Under the pieces are notes generated by a model. It was not told where the DNA came from. It saw only the letters and a list, made by a program, of their open reading frames with translations, and searched no databases. A DNA stretch of 64,000 nucleotides, from positions 2,046,001 through 2,110,000 of the forward strand of contig NZ_CP049303.1 of the NCBI RefSeq assembly GCF_019443985.1, read 5' to 3'. Source of the DNA: Liquorilactobacillus hordei DSM 19519 (GTDB lineage: Bacteria > Bacillota > Bacilli > Lactobacillales > Lactobacillaceae). Positions 9,552 through 18,040 of the stretch are shown piece after piece; position 1 is the first letter of the stretch, and each line of letters starts with the position of its first letter. The position numbers and the translations under genes were made by a program.

Positions 9552-9553
9552 TT

Positions 9554-10534
9554 ATGACAAAATATAACTGGGGCATGGTTGGTACAGGTTGGATTGCACA
9601 TGAGATGGCTGATGCATTAAATGATGTTAACGGCGAAGTATACGCTGTAGCTGATGTTAACAAAGAAATGTTAGAAAAATTTGCTGCAGAAAAGCATATT
9701 AAAAAAACATACACCGATGCAAACGAAATGATTGCGAATCCTGATATCGATGTAATTTATATCGCTACACCACACACATATCATTATCAATATATCAAAG
9801 CTGCTTTAGAAGCTGGTAAACATGTATTTTGTGAAAAAGCAATTACTGTTAATGCTAAACAATTTGATGAAGTTGAAGCTCTTGCTAAAGAAAAAGGATT
9901 AATTCTGACAGAAGGACTCACCTTGTACCATATGCCTGTTTTTGATCAAGTCAAAGAACTTATCGCTACAGGAAAGTTAGGTGATATCAAATTGGTGCAA
10001 GTCAACTTTGGAAGCCTAAAAGATTACGATCCTAAAAATAGATTCTTCAATAAAGATCTTGCAGGAGGAGCATTGTTAGATATCGGGGGATATGCAACAG
10101 CATTTGCAAGAACTTTCTTAGCAAGTCAACCCAATACGACATTAACAACTGTTAAGTTCTTTGAAACTGGTGTCGATGAACAATCAGGTATCATCTTGAA
10201 AAATAATCAAGAACAACTGGCTGTGATGGCATTGTCAATGCGTGCAAAGCAACCAAAACGTGGAGTTGTTTCTGGAACAAAGGGTTACGTCGAAATCAAT
10301 AATTACCCTCGTGCTACAAGTGCTGAAGTCACATATACTGCTGATGCACATGAACAGGCCAATGAAGTATTACAAGCCGGTGATGATACACAAGCATTGC
10401 GCTACGAAGTCCGCGATATGCAACGTTATATTGATAATGGGCACGACGATGGTCAACTTGCGATATCACGTGACGTTTCACATATCTTAGACAGCGTCCG
10501 TAATGCATGGGGTATGAAGTATCCTTTCGATTAA
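9554..10534 (+). CDS. Gfo/Idh/MocA-family oxidoreductase
   Basis: A 326-residue NAD(P)-dependent dehydrogenase. The N-terminal Rossmann motif is MVGTGWIAHEM near residue 8, and the family EKAITVNAKQ lysine motif (normally EKP) is near residue 95. The C-terminal domain has GGALLDIGGY near 172. Members oxidise or reduce sugars, inositols or related compounds; the substrate is unknown. It is the second gene of the operon with the RpiA-like isomerase, suggesting a pathway for an unusual sugar brought in by the divergent PTS. Confidence 0.9.
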   Translation: MTKYNWGMVGTGWIAHEMADALNDVNGEVYAVADVNKEMLEKFAAEKHIKKTYTDANEMIANPDIDVIYIATPHTYHYQYIKAALEAGKHVFCEKAITVNAKQFDEVEALAKEKGLILTEGLTLYHMPVFDQVKELIATGKLGDIKLVQVNFGSLKDYDPKNRFFNKDLAGGALLDIGGYATAFARTFLASQPNTTLTTVKFFETGVDEQSGIILKNNQEQLAVMALSMRAKQPKRGVVSGTKGYVEINNYPRATSAEVTYTADAHEQANEVLQAGDDTQALRYEVRDMQRYIDNGHDDGQLAISRDVSHILDSVRNAWGMKYPFD

Positions 10535-10553
10535 TCACAGTACAAACTAAGTA

Positions 10554-10593
10554 AAAACACTTACTATTAGTTACTTATAGTAAGTGTTTTTTA
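10554..10593 (+). terminator. Terminator of the isomerase-dehydrogenase operon
   Basis: AAAACACTTACTA pairs with TAGTAAGTGTTTT across a short loop and is followed by a T run. Confidence 0.9.
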
Positions 10594-10660
10594 TAAGCTT
10601 TTGGTTTGACATTAAAATATTACTATGTTAATTTATTCCCAGAAATTGGGGGGAATTAAC

Positions 10661-12040
10661 GTGAAGAAAAAAATTATTATTGTCGGTGCTTCTCATGGTG
10701 GTCATCAGTCTATTCTTGAACTGTTAAGCCGCTATGAAGACATCGACATTACTTTATTTGAAGCAAGCAATTTTGTTTCGTTTATGTCCTGTGGTATGGA
10801 ACTATACTTGGAAAATAGTGTAACTGATGTTAATGCTGTCCGTAATTTCAGACCTGAGAGTTTTCCACAAGAAAATGTTCATATTTTGAATAATCATCAA
10901 GTCACCAAAATAAATAGCGATAAACGAACCGTCTTTGTTACTGATCTAGAAAATGGTAAACAAACTGAAGAATCATATGATAAATTAATTCTGAGTTCAG
11001 GTGTAAATCCTAAATCATTACCAATCGCCGGGAACGAACTAGAAAATGTTTATCTAATGCGCGGTTATGATTGGGCTACAAAAATAAAAAGTAAACTAGA
11101 AAATCCAGAAGTTAAGAACATTACCGTTGTTGGTGCTGGTTACATTGGTATTGAAGCTGCTGAAGCTGCTGTTAAAGCAGGAAAACATGTCACACTTTTA
11201 GATGTTATTGACCGTCCATTAGGAACTTATCTTGATTCTGAGTTAACAGATATTATAAGTGCACATCTAGCAGACAAAGGTGTTGAAATTCATACTGGCG
11301 TTAAAATTTCAGCATTTAGTGGTCAAAATAATAAAGTTCAGTTTGTTAAAAGTAATCAAGGTGATTTTCCAAGTGACGTAGTTATTCAAGCAGCCGGTGT
11401 TCAGCCAAATACTGAGTGGTTAAAAGGGACTGTTGCTCTAGATGAACGCGGTTGGATTAAAAACGATGAATACCTTAGAACTAACCTTCCTGATGTTTAT
11501 GCCATTGGTGATGCCACTTTAGCATATTCAATTGCCGCAAGAAAAAAAGTTCCAGTAGCGCTTGCCACTGTTGCTCGGCGCGAGGCTCGTTACTTGGTAA
11601 AACATCTTTTTGAAAAAACTCCTGCGGTTCCCTTTGCAGGAATAGTCGGTTCATCAGCCTTAAGTGTCTTCGATTATCACTTCGCTCAGAGTGGTTTAAA
11701 CAGCTTCACTGCTGAGCGTGCCGGTGTAAAAATAGCTAGTTCCTTCTATGAAGATACCTTACGCCCAAGCTATGTACCAGAGGATAAAGGCAATCCGAAA
11801 GTCTATGTAAAACTTTTCTTTGATCCTGAAACTCATCGTCTTCTTGGAGGAGCAGTCTTATCAACATATGATATAACTGCCCAAGGAAATGTTTTAGCAC
11901 TTGCCATTTCTCATCAATTAAAAGTAGAAGACTTAGCTGAAGCTGACTTCTTCTTCCAACCAGGTTTTGATCGTCAATGGAGTTTGCTCAACTTAGCTGC
12001 TCAACATGCACTAGGTGAAGTCGAATTCACGAGAAAGTAA
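10661..12040 (+). CDS. nox: NADH oxidase, Nox/CoA-disulfide reductase family
   Basis: A 459-residue flavoprotein. The first dinucleotide-binding motif is IIIVGASHGGHQS at the N-terminus, the single redox cysteine is Cys44 in FVSFMSCGMELYL (equivalent to Cys42 of NADH oxidases), the second nucleotide motif is VVGAGYIGIEAA near 157 and the FAD motif YAIGDATLA is near 288. Such enzymes oxidise NADH with O2 to water and protect anaerobic metabolism. GTG at 10661 is chosen as start because GGGGGG lies 8 bases before it; an in-frame ATG at 10625 lacks a good site. It is a single-gene unit followed by a strong terminator. Confidence 0.9.
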   Translation: MKKKIIIVGASHGGHQSILELLSRYEDIDITLFEASNFVSFMSCGMELYLENSVTDVNAVRNFRPESFPQENVHILNNHQVTKINSDKRTVFVTDLENGKQTEESYDKLILSSGVNPKSLPIAGNELENVYLMRGYDWATKIKSKLENPEVKNITVVGAGYIGIEAAEAAVKAGKHVTLLDVIDRPLGTYLDSELTDIISAHLADKGVEIHTGVKISAFSGQNNKVQFVKSNQGDFPSDVVIQAAGVQPNTEWLKGTVALDERGWIKNDEYLRTNLPDVYAIGDATLAYSIAARKKVPVALATVARREARYLVKHLFEKTPAVPFAGIVGSSALSVFDYHFAQSGLNSFTAERAGVKIASSFYEDTLRPSYVPEDKGNPKVYVKLFFDPETHRLLGGAVLSTYDITAQGNVLALAISHQLKVEDLAEADFFFQPGFDRQWSLLNLAAQHALGEVEFTRK

Positions 12041-12104
12041 TTTATCCTTAATTAAAGAAGACGGAAGTCTGATATAAGTCGGGAAACTTTGAATACTGAC
12101 TCGA

Positions 12105-12241
12105 AATTACAGACATGGTAACTATTTTGCTATGAGTAATTCGAAGTTAGGCGGAGAATTTTGCCTTATGGAACACATTTATACAAAATAATTAGCGAGA
12201 CTAGACCCAAAATTAACTTTTGGTCTAGTCTCGCCTTTTTT
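12105..12241 (+). repeat. Dispersed intergenic repeat with terminator, best copy
   Basis: The element holds AATTCGAAGTTAGGCGGAG, then a segment with ACACATTTATACAAAATAA, then a hairpin GCGAGACTAGACC (12195-12207) / GGTCTAGTCTCGC (12222-12234) followed by T7. It ends nox transcripts. Related copies lie at about 575-690, 5795-5895, 30505-30560, 49362-49450 and 59755-59855. The rest of the 12041-12421 gap shows no gene that I can support. Confidence 0.7.
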
Positions 12242-12421
12242 GTTCTATATTTTGTATATTATCCAATACCCAAAGATACTTTTATATCATCTAAATTCTG
12301 TAATTATAAATTCTTACCATTTATATTAACTATATATCACGTTAGCGCTCGATTTATGAAATTCACCCAACATATACTTTTCCTCTAAACCATAATGATT
12401 ACTGTTCTTCACTTGACATTA

Positions 12422-13797
12422 TTACTTGAACTTTCTTAGATATGGGGCCATCATGCTGATCAATCCAATTGTTTGACTTGGAAATGCTAGAATTGCTTTA
12501 CTTAAATCCTCTTGTGTCAACTTCATCCCTATTATCATCGCCAAAACATTAATTAATTCTGGTGCTTCGTCTCCGTAAACACTTGCTCCGACTAGATATG
12601 AATTCTGATCAAATATCAACGTTGCTTCTGCATCAGGTTCATTCTTAGTCTGAAAACGTAAACGACTACCAAAAGGAATCTCCTTGATAACATAGCTTTC
12701 TTTTTTGTTCTCAATGTCTGCTGTGCTTAACCCAACTTGTGCAATTCTTGGAAGTGTAAATACAACACTTGCAATCGTTGGATACTTAATTGATTCCGGA
12801 TTTTCACCCAACAATCGGTTTGCCAAGTAATTAGATTCAAACGTTGCAGTAGGTGTTAGCTTAGGAATCTGTTTATCGATAACATCTCCACTAGCATAGA
12901 TATGTGATACAGATGTTTGTAAATGGTTATCAACAACTATCCCACGCTTATTATATTTCACTCCTGCAGCTTCTAGGTCGAGATCGTCTACATTAGGAAT
13001 TCTCCCAGTCGCATCAACAATATAGTCCGTTTCAACTTTTAAATCAGATGCGGTCGAAACAATTAATTGATTATTAGCCTTTTGAATTTTTTGTACTGAT
13101 TCATTAAAATAAACTTTTATTCCCAATTTTTTCATTTGCTGCAATACTTTTTCATTTGCTGCAATACTTTTTCTACATATTTTGCATTAAATTCTCTGAG
13201 CGCTCCTGAAGCAAATTCGATAATAGTGACATCTGTTCCGGCAGCTTTCACAAGCATTGCAAACTCCAATGAAACAATTCCAGCTCCGATAAACGTCATA
13301 TGCTTTGGTAATTTCGGTAAATCTAAGAATTCACGACTATCATGTAACCACTCATTTCCTTCAATTGGGAGATGGTTAGGTATTTGTCCAGTTCCAATTA
13401 TAAAATCTGTGGCACTTAGAATTTCTTCGCCGACTTTGATAGAACGATCGTCAAGAAATGTTGCTGTTCCCTTATATATTTTAATTCCTAGTGCTTTGAA
13501 TTGCTGTTCTAGCATTTTATGAAGCGGATTTATTGTCGCACGCTTATATGCCATTAGTTCTGGCCAATCAATATGCAAATCACCTTTTAATCCCATGCCC
13601 ACATATGAGCTCACCTGATGAATAAGATCAGCCGCCCCATCTAACAAAATCTTAGCATTGCAGCCATAGTTAGTACATGTACCCGCAATTAAATCTTTTT
13701 CAATTATCGCTACCTTTTTTCCTGCTTTTTGTAAATCAACTGCTGCATGCCAATTAGCATGTCCGCTACCAACAAAAATAACATCAAATTTTTCCAT
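12422..13797 (-). pseudogene. Glutathione reductase-like disulfide oxidoreductase, frameshifted
   Basis: Two overlapping reading frames together make one class I pyridine nucleotide-disulfide oxidoreductase of about 450 residues. The first part (13797 down to 13132) has the FAD motif FVGSGHANW and the redox pair Cys41/Cys46 in GTCTNYGCNAK. The second (to 12422) has NAD and FAD motifs (ASGDVID) and the dimerisation domain. A 20-bp tandem duplication at 13133-13172 shifts the frame; removing one copy restores it. Relatives reduce disulfides such as glutathione, bacillithiol or unknown thiols. It lies 14 bases after an OhrR-like MarR gene and is probably controlled by it. Confidence 0.88.
13133..13172. 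repeat. Two tandem 20-bp units that break the disulfide reductase gene
   Basis: CATTTGCTGCAATACTTTTT occurs twice in direct succession (13133-13152 and 13153-13172). Because 20 is not a multiple of three, the second copy shifts the reading frame. Such repeats arise and collapse by slipped-strand mispairing, so the change could be reversible. Confidence 0.92.
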
Positions 13798-13811
13798 ATT
13801 CTACCGCCTTT

Positions 13812-14270
13812 TTAATCTTCATTTGTTAAATCACTAATAATTTCTGCAACTTGCTCATTCAAGCCATGCATCTGCTTTAAGATTTTAGTAAACTTCTGCT
13901 GCTCATTGCCAACCAACTTTGCCTGGATCTTTGCAATTTTATTCTGAATAAACTCAAATCTTTGTTCAGCACTATCAGTAAGAAATAATTCAAAGCTTCG
14001 TTTATCGGCAATAGACCTCTCACGTCTTACCCACTGCTTCATCATCAATTTTTTGACAACTGGTGTTAAAGTGTTTGTATCTAAATCTAAGTTATGACAG
14101 ATTATTGCCAAGGTACATCTACCCTGCTTTTTTATATTCAGTAAAACCATATATTGCAGATACGTTAGTTCATACTCTCCTAAGACTACTTGATACAATT
14201 GATGAAAATAACGATTTGTTGTGTAGACAGATAAGCACAACTCATCATAAAAAATATCCTGTTTGCTCAT
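13812..14270 (-). CDS. MarR-family redox regulator, OhrR-like
   Basis: A 152-residue winged-helix regulator. The N-terminal segment ELCLSVYTTNR carries Cys12 at the place of the peroxide-sensing cysteine of OhrR (LCFLLYASSR in Bacillus), and TYLQYMVLL and DTNTLTPVVKKL match the OhrR dimer and recognition helices. The known OhrR mechanism is derepression on oxidation of this cysteine by organic hydroperoxide or HOCl. The gene is upstream of a disulfide reductase in one operon, and an 18-bp palindrome overlaps its promoter, so autorepression with redox release is likely. Confidence 0.85.
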   Translation of the reverse strand: MSKQDIFYDELCLSVYTTNRYFHQLYQVVLGEYELTYLQYMVLLNIKKQGRCTLAIICHNLDLDTNTLTPVVKKLMMKQWVRRERSIADKRSFELFLTDSAEQRFEFIQNKIAKIQAKLVGNEQQKFTKILKQMHGLNEQVAEIISDLTNED

Positions 14271-14283
14271 AGCCTCTCCTATT

Positions 14284-14329
14284 TATATCGTATACGATAT
14301 ATATTACAATTTGCTTTTATAATATGCAA
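14284..14329 (-). promoter_or_regulatory. MarR promoter with perfect 18-bp palindromic operator
   Basis: On the minus strand TTGCAT (14324-14329) and TAATAT (14301-14306) are 17 bases apart. TATATCGTATACGATATA at 14284-14301 is a perfect palindrome that abuts the -10 box and precedes the regulator ATG by 13 bases. Position and symmetry fit a MarR-family operator. Confidence 0.75.
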
Positions 14330-14414
14330 CTTTTTCAACTTTTCTTCTAACTAACCTTCCCACAAAAGCCAGAGGATACAACACTGAGCTGTATTTTATT
14401 TATTTCAAATAAAT

Positions 14415-14454
14415 AAGGAAACAAGGTCAAAAATTAATTTGTCCCTGTTTCCTT
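14415..14454. terminator. Hairpin between the MarR and DUF1003 genes
   Basis: AAGGAAACAAGG pairs with CCCTGTTTCCTT. It follows the DUF1003 gene on the minus strand with a T-rich stretch and probably terminates it. Confidence 0.6.
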
Positions 14455-14495
14455 GTTGGCTCTGAGTAACTCTACTACATAGAATTACACTAACA

Positions 14496-15248
14496 CTACT
14501 TTTTGTTTTCCTCTTCAAAATATTGCTGTAATCTTCTTAATTCACTTACTTGTGACTCAATAGAACCAAGCATCTCCGTTTGAATCTTCTGAATTTGTAA
14601 CAAATTAGGCTGATCTTGTTGTATCAAATGATCAATTTTCGAATGCAAAACCCTAATTTCTTCTTCTGATTTTTGATTCACCTGATAGTCATTACGCGAT
14701 TCCATTCGGTCATATTCAGATGAACGATTTTGGCTCATCATGATCAATGGTGCCTGAATAGCCGCAACCATACTTAAAAAAAGATTCAATAAAATAAACG
14801 GATATGGGTCAAAATGTACCCCAAACCAATGAAATATATTTAGAAGTATCCAGAAAATCATAATTCCTATAAAACTTAAAATAAATGCCCAACTACCACC
14901 AAAGTGTGCAACCCCATCAGCAATTTTTTGCCCAAATGTTAATGAATGTTCCAGTTGCTCACGGACATCTATTACCTGATAGGCATCATTTTCCATCACA
15001 CGCGTTAGTTTTCTTGTTAACTTATCATTTTGCCGATAGTCCTTTGCAATCATTTGGTCCATTTTTTTTACTCGATACTGTACAAGATGTTCACTGCAAA
15101 TAAATTGGTTATCTGCTGCCTTAGGATAGTCTCTTCTTATCAAGGCTCTTAGTGAACCATCCAAGTCTTTTAGAAAAGCACCATCCACTAAATCATATTC
15201 TTTTTGGTCTACAAGACATTTTAGGCCACGTTCCATATTTTTTTCCAT
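14496..15248 (-). CDS. DUF1003 membrane protein
   Basis: A 250-residue protein with two central membrane segments (about residues 120-143 and 150-172) and the DUF1003 signature FILLNLFLSMVAAIQAPLIM followed by the cytoplasmic stretch QNRSSEYDRMESRNDYQVN. The C-terminus is charged and predicted helical. Function unknown. The ATG is 9 bases after GAGAGG. A 32-codon ORF lies directly upstream on the same strand. Confidence 0.88.
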   Translation of the reverse strand: MEKNMERGLKCLVDQKEYDLVDGAFLKDLDGSLRALIRRDYPKAADNQFICSEHLVQYRVKKMDQMIAKDYRQNDKLTRKLTRVMENDAYQVIDVREQLEHSLTFGQKIADGVAHFGGSWAFILSFIGIMIFWILLNIFHWFGVHFDPYPFILLNLFLSMVAAIQAPLIMMSQNRSSEYDRMESRNDYQVNQKSEEEIRVLHSKIDHLIQQDQPNLLQIQKIQTEMLGSIESQVSELRRLQQYFEEENKK

Positions 15249-15270
15249 TGATAATTTCCTCTCAATCGAA

Positions 15271-15369
15271 TTATTTTAGGCGCCTATATTGCGAGGGAAC
15301 GTAATCATCAGCACCATTAACAGTTGCTTTGTCACTATTATTTATACTGCATCTATGACTATCTGCCAT
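15271..15369 (-). CDS. Possible small protein, 32 residues, upstream of the DUF1003 gene
   Basis: The ORF starts at ATG 15369 behind the purine-rich GGGGTGAGGGAA and ends at TAA 15271, 22 bases before the DUF1003 start. The predicted product is hydrophilic (it begins MADSHRCSINNSDK and ends SQYRRLK). I do not recognise it. Its spacing and ribosome binding site suggest a real small gene or a leader for DUF1003, but a chance ORF remains possible. Confidence 0.45.
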   Translation of the reverse strand: MADSHRCSINNSDKATVNGADDYVPSQYRRLK

Positions 15370-15544
15370 TTCCCTCACCCCGCTTTCTAAAATCCTTGTT
15401 AATTCACACTATACGCCTTAACCATAGCGACTTATTGCAGAAGTGTCAATCGTTTGCTTGAGATTTTTTAATTCTTAAAACTGAAAGTTATCCTCTAAAT
15501 AGTACCTCTAAAAATTAAATGACATACAAAACCGTAAAATATAA

Positions 15545-16189
15545 TTAATTATTTATAGTAAACATGTTTACGTTATTATCTTTCTAGTTGTTATTGTAGG
15601 ATTTTCCCAAACAGCTGCTTTATTAAGTAAAAAATATGAACAATGGACAACTAGTAGGCCGCCCCTTAAAAAGCTAAACACACTCGTTTTCAATTCTAAA
15701 AATGATAGCAAGATTCATGACTCATTTTATTCTACAGACCTCATTTCAATATTGAATCTAGTTCAGAAAAAAACGCCGGATTATTTGCCTAGTTATCACG
15801 GTAGCACTAACAAAAATTACAAATTGTATGGTCATTATATTATTTCTGACAATTCACGTTTCACAAAAAGCGTACATAATAATACCTTAGTTGTTACTTG
15901 GAATGGTAAGAAAAAAACGAGCGTTAATATCCCTATTATAAAATACTACAATACAAATCTTATTTTAAACAAACAACAAATAACTGGGAGAAAGCATCAA
16001 TACCATCTAACAAAGATTGGCACCCCTGTTGTAACTCAAAAGAAGGGAAAAAACACATTAGTTGTTAGCTATAATATTGGGAATTGGTTCTTGCACGTTA
16101 TGTATCTCGTCATAATCACATGGATTAGTTGTCTAACTTATGCCGCGTTGAAATTATTGAAAAAATTGAAAAATAAATTACAGATTTAA
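15545..16189 (+). pseudogene. Membrane protein gene of unknown function, 5' end damaged
   Basis: A frame of about 214 codons is open from 15545 to TAA 16189 without an ATG at its beginning. It starts with a membrane segment (HVYVIIFLVVIVGF), continues with an outside-facing stretch of about 150 residues rich in Asn, Lys and Tyr, and ends with a second membrane segment (LHVMYLVIITWISCLTYAAL) and a lysine-rich tail. An ATG at 15519 lies in another frame and stops after 9 codons, so a small indel near 15543 may have removed the start. TTG 15752 is the only usual in-frame start and would lose the first membrane segment. Function not recognised. Confidence 0.5.
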
Positions 16190-17840
16190 TAAAAACGGGG
16201 CTGTGCCATAAGTCCTTCAAAATAGAAGAGATTAGTGAAAATCGTTCTTTGATTTTCACTAATCTCTTCTTTTTGTTTATAAAACAGTTATAATTGGTGC
16301 CTTTCGCCACCAATTTTCTAATATTCATTGCCATCAAGGCAATTCCAGCTTCCCTTTTTACCTTCTCAAGACCTCTAACCGAAAATTTTTTAAAACCCAA
16401 ACAAGCCTTCAATCCACCAAAAACTGATTCAACATCTATTTTACGTTGTCCGTAAATTGAACCAGTTTGGTGATTTGAAAGCAACTTGCGTTCCTTAGCT
16501 TTGAAATACTCCCATGCGCTATTAATACTTATTTTACGAGGATTTCCGTTTTTAGTGAATGCTCGGTGATCAATTTTAAAATCGTTATCGTATTTGTTTG
16601 CCTGATACTCTTTAAATTCACGTACAAATCCGTACTTATCTTTGCGCTTACGGTAAGCATAAAAACTAAATCTAACTCCCTGCAGATCAATAAAATAATC
16701 GTCTTTAGGATGATACGCCCAATTCATGACCTTACGGTCATCACTTTTCCATTTGCGACTATTTTCTTTTAACATTGTCCCATATGGAATTAACGCTGTA
16801 TGTTCAGGTAATTCATCTTCGAGATATCGATAATTTGATTCTGAACCGTATCCTGCATCAGCCACAATATACTTACCTAAAGTTCCAGCTGCTTTTTGTT
16901 GCTGTAAAAAAGGAATTAATGTTTTGGTATCTCCTGGATTTTGAAAAATGCCGAAGGCAGTTACAAATTGTTTACTTGTGGCGATTTGTAGATTATAAGC
17001 CGGTTTTAGCTGTCCGTTGAGCATTGGATCTTCCTTAACACGCATGAAAGTTGCATCATGATCTGTTTTTGAATAACTATTTCTTTTACCATAAATTCTG
17101 GTTTGTATTTTATGAGCTAATAATTTAGTTTGCCGTAACTTAAGTTTTCGTTTTAAAGATTTTAGTTTTCGACGCCTTGACTTGTCTGGGTTTGGAGAGA
17201 TATGTTCTTTTTCAATCTTTTTATTCAAATCTTTCAAGTCATTTTCTAACCGCAAGGTAATTTCATCAAGCATTTCTAAAGTAAGATCTGTCTCTGCTGG
17301 GAGCTGACACTTAAACTTAGCGTCATTTAATTCTTCCAGAAGGGTTATAATCGCAGAGCGATTAAGCTTGTCAAAACGAATCGTATTCTTACGCCAAACA
17401 AAACTATATTTATTGGCATCAGCTAAAATTTTAGTCCCGTCAATAAAAGTAACTTCATCAATAAAATTGTTTTGTTTCAGATATTTGGTTAGTTTTAGAA
17501 TACATTGATTAATCAAGCTCTCAACTTCATCTGAAATTCTAAAACGACAAATTGTTCGGTAGGCTGGAACCTGTTCTTGTGTCAGCCAACGGGCTGCCAA
17601 ATTCTCTTCTGCCAACGTATTAATACGGCGACTACTAAAGATACCTTTTGTGTACGCAAACAAAATTAATTTTAAAAGTACACGCAGATCATACTTACGC
17701 GGTCGTCCAAAGATGTAAGGATCATTAATTTTAAGGTCTTCAACTATTTGATTAATCATCCGTGCAGGATGATTTTCTTTTGGCTCCCAGTCAGTTTTAA
17801 TACTAAGTACAGTCTGATTTATGTTATAATTATTGTACAT
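16125..17840 (-). CDS. IS1182-family transposase (copy 1), reading out of the element
   Basis: A DDE transposase with the IS1182-type N-terminus (ending in NIRKLVAKG-type region after FGRPRKYDLRVLLKLILFAY near residues 44-63) and VDGTKI/ADAGYGSE/VESVFGGLK catalytic-region motifs. The frame has no stop inside the element: after DLWHSP, encoded by the terminal inverted repeat, translation continues 22 codons into flanking DNA to a stop at 16125, antisense to the neighbouring membrane protein gene. Full length 571 residues here, 550 in copy 2. Confidence 0.9.
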   Translation of the reverse strand: MYNNYNINQTVLSIKTDWEPKENHPARMINQIVEDLKINDPYIFGRPRKYDLRVLLKLILFAYTKGIFSSRRINTLAEENLAARWLTQEQVPAYRTICRFRISDEVESLINQCILKLTKYLKQNNFIDEVTFIDGTKILADANKYSFVWRKNTIRFDKLNRSAIITLLEELNDAKFKCQLPAETDLTLEMLDEITLRLENDLKDLNKKIEKEHISPNPDKSRRRKLKSLKRKLKLRQTKLLAHKIQTRIYGKRNSYSKTDHDATFMRVKEDPMLNGQLKPAYNLQIATSKQFVTAFGIFQNPGDTKTLIPFLQQQKAAGTLGKYIVADAGYGSESNYRYLEDELPEHTALIPYGTMLKENSRKWKSDDRKVMNWAYHPKDDYFIDLQGVRFSFYAYRKRKDKYGFVREFKEYQANKYDNDFKIDHRAFTKNGNPRKISINSAWEYFKAKERKLLSNHQTGSIYGQRKIDVESVFGGLKACLGFKKFSVRGLEKVKREAGIALMAMNIRKLVAKGTNYNCFINKKKRLVKIKERFSLISSILKDLWHSPVFIKSVIYFSIFSIISTRHKLDN

Positions 17841-17992
17841 TTTGATTATCCTTTCTATAGGGGTATTGTTTTTGAAAGTACTGGCTCCAACCAGTGCTTT
17901 TTTATTTTTAATTATACCAAAAGAGCTTCACCAGAAAAATCATTACTTTCTCTGGTGAAGCTCTTTCACTTAGGGACTTATGGCACAGCCCC
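16197..17992 (-). mobile_element. IS1182-family insertion sequence, copy 1 (1796 bp)
   Basis: The ends are exact inverted repeats GGGGCTGTGCCATAAGTCC / GGACTTATGGCACAGCCCC. A second copy of the same length lies at 42388-44183, so transposition was recent. The flanks read AATAAAAAC on the left and GTTTTTATT on the right, so it sits in the centre of a palindrome and shows no direct target duplication. Strong hairpins lie just inside both ends (about 16224-16275 and 17931-17969) and may block transcription entering from outside. Confidence 0.93.
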
Positions 17993-18040
17993 GTTTTTAT
18001 TATTAAAAGTGAAAAATTTATTTTAAAGCTATTATTACAA

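Noticed and set aside
10329..10538. Antisense ORF in the Gfo/Idh gene
   Set aside because: A shadow of a well-supported coding frame with no ribosome binding site.
12161..12388. 75-codon plus-strand ORF after nox
   Set aside because: It runs through the terminator hairpin and repeat and has no ribosome binding site.
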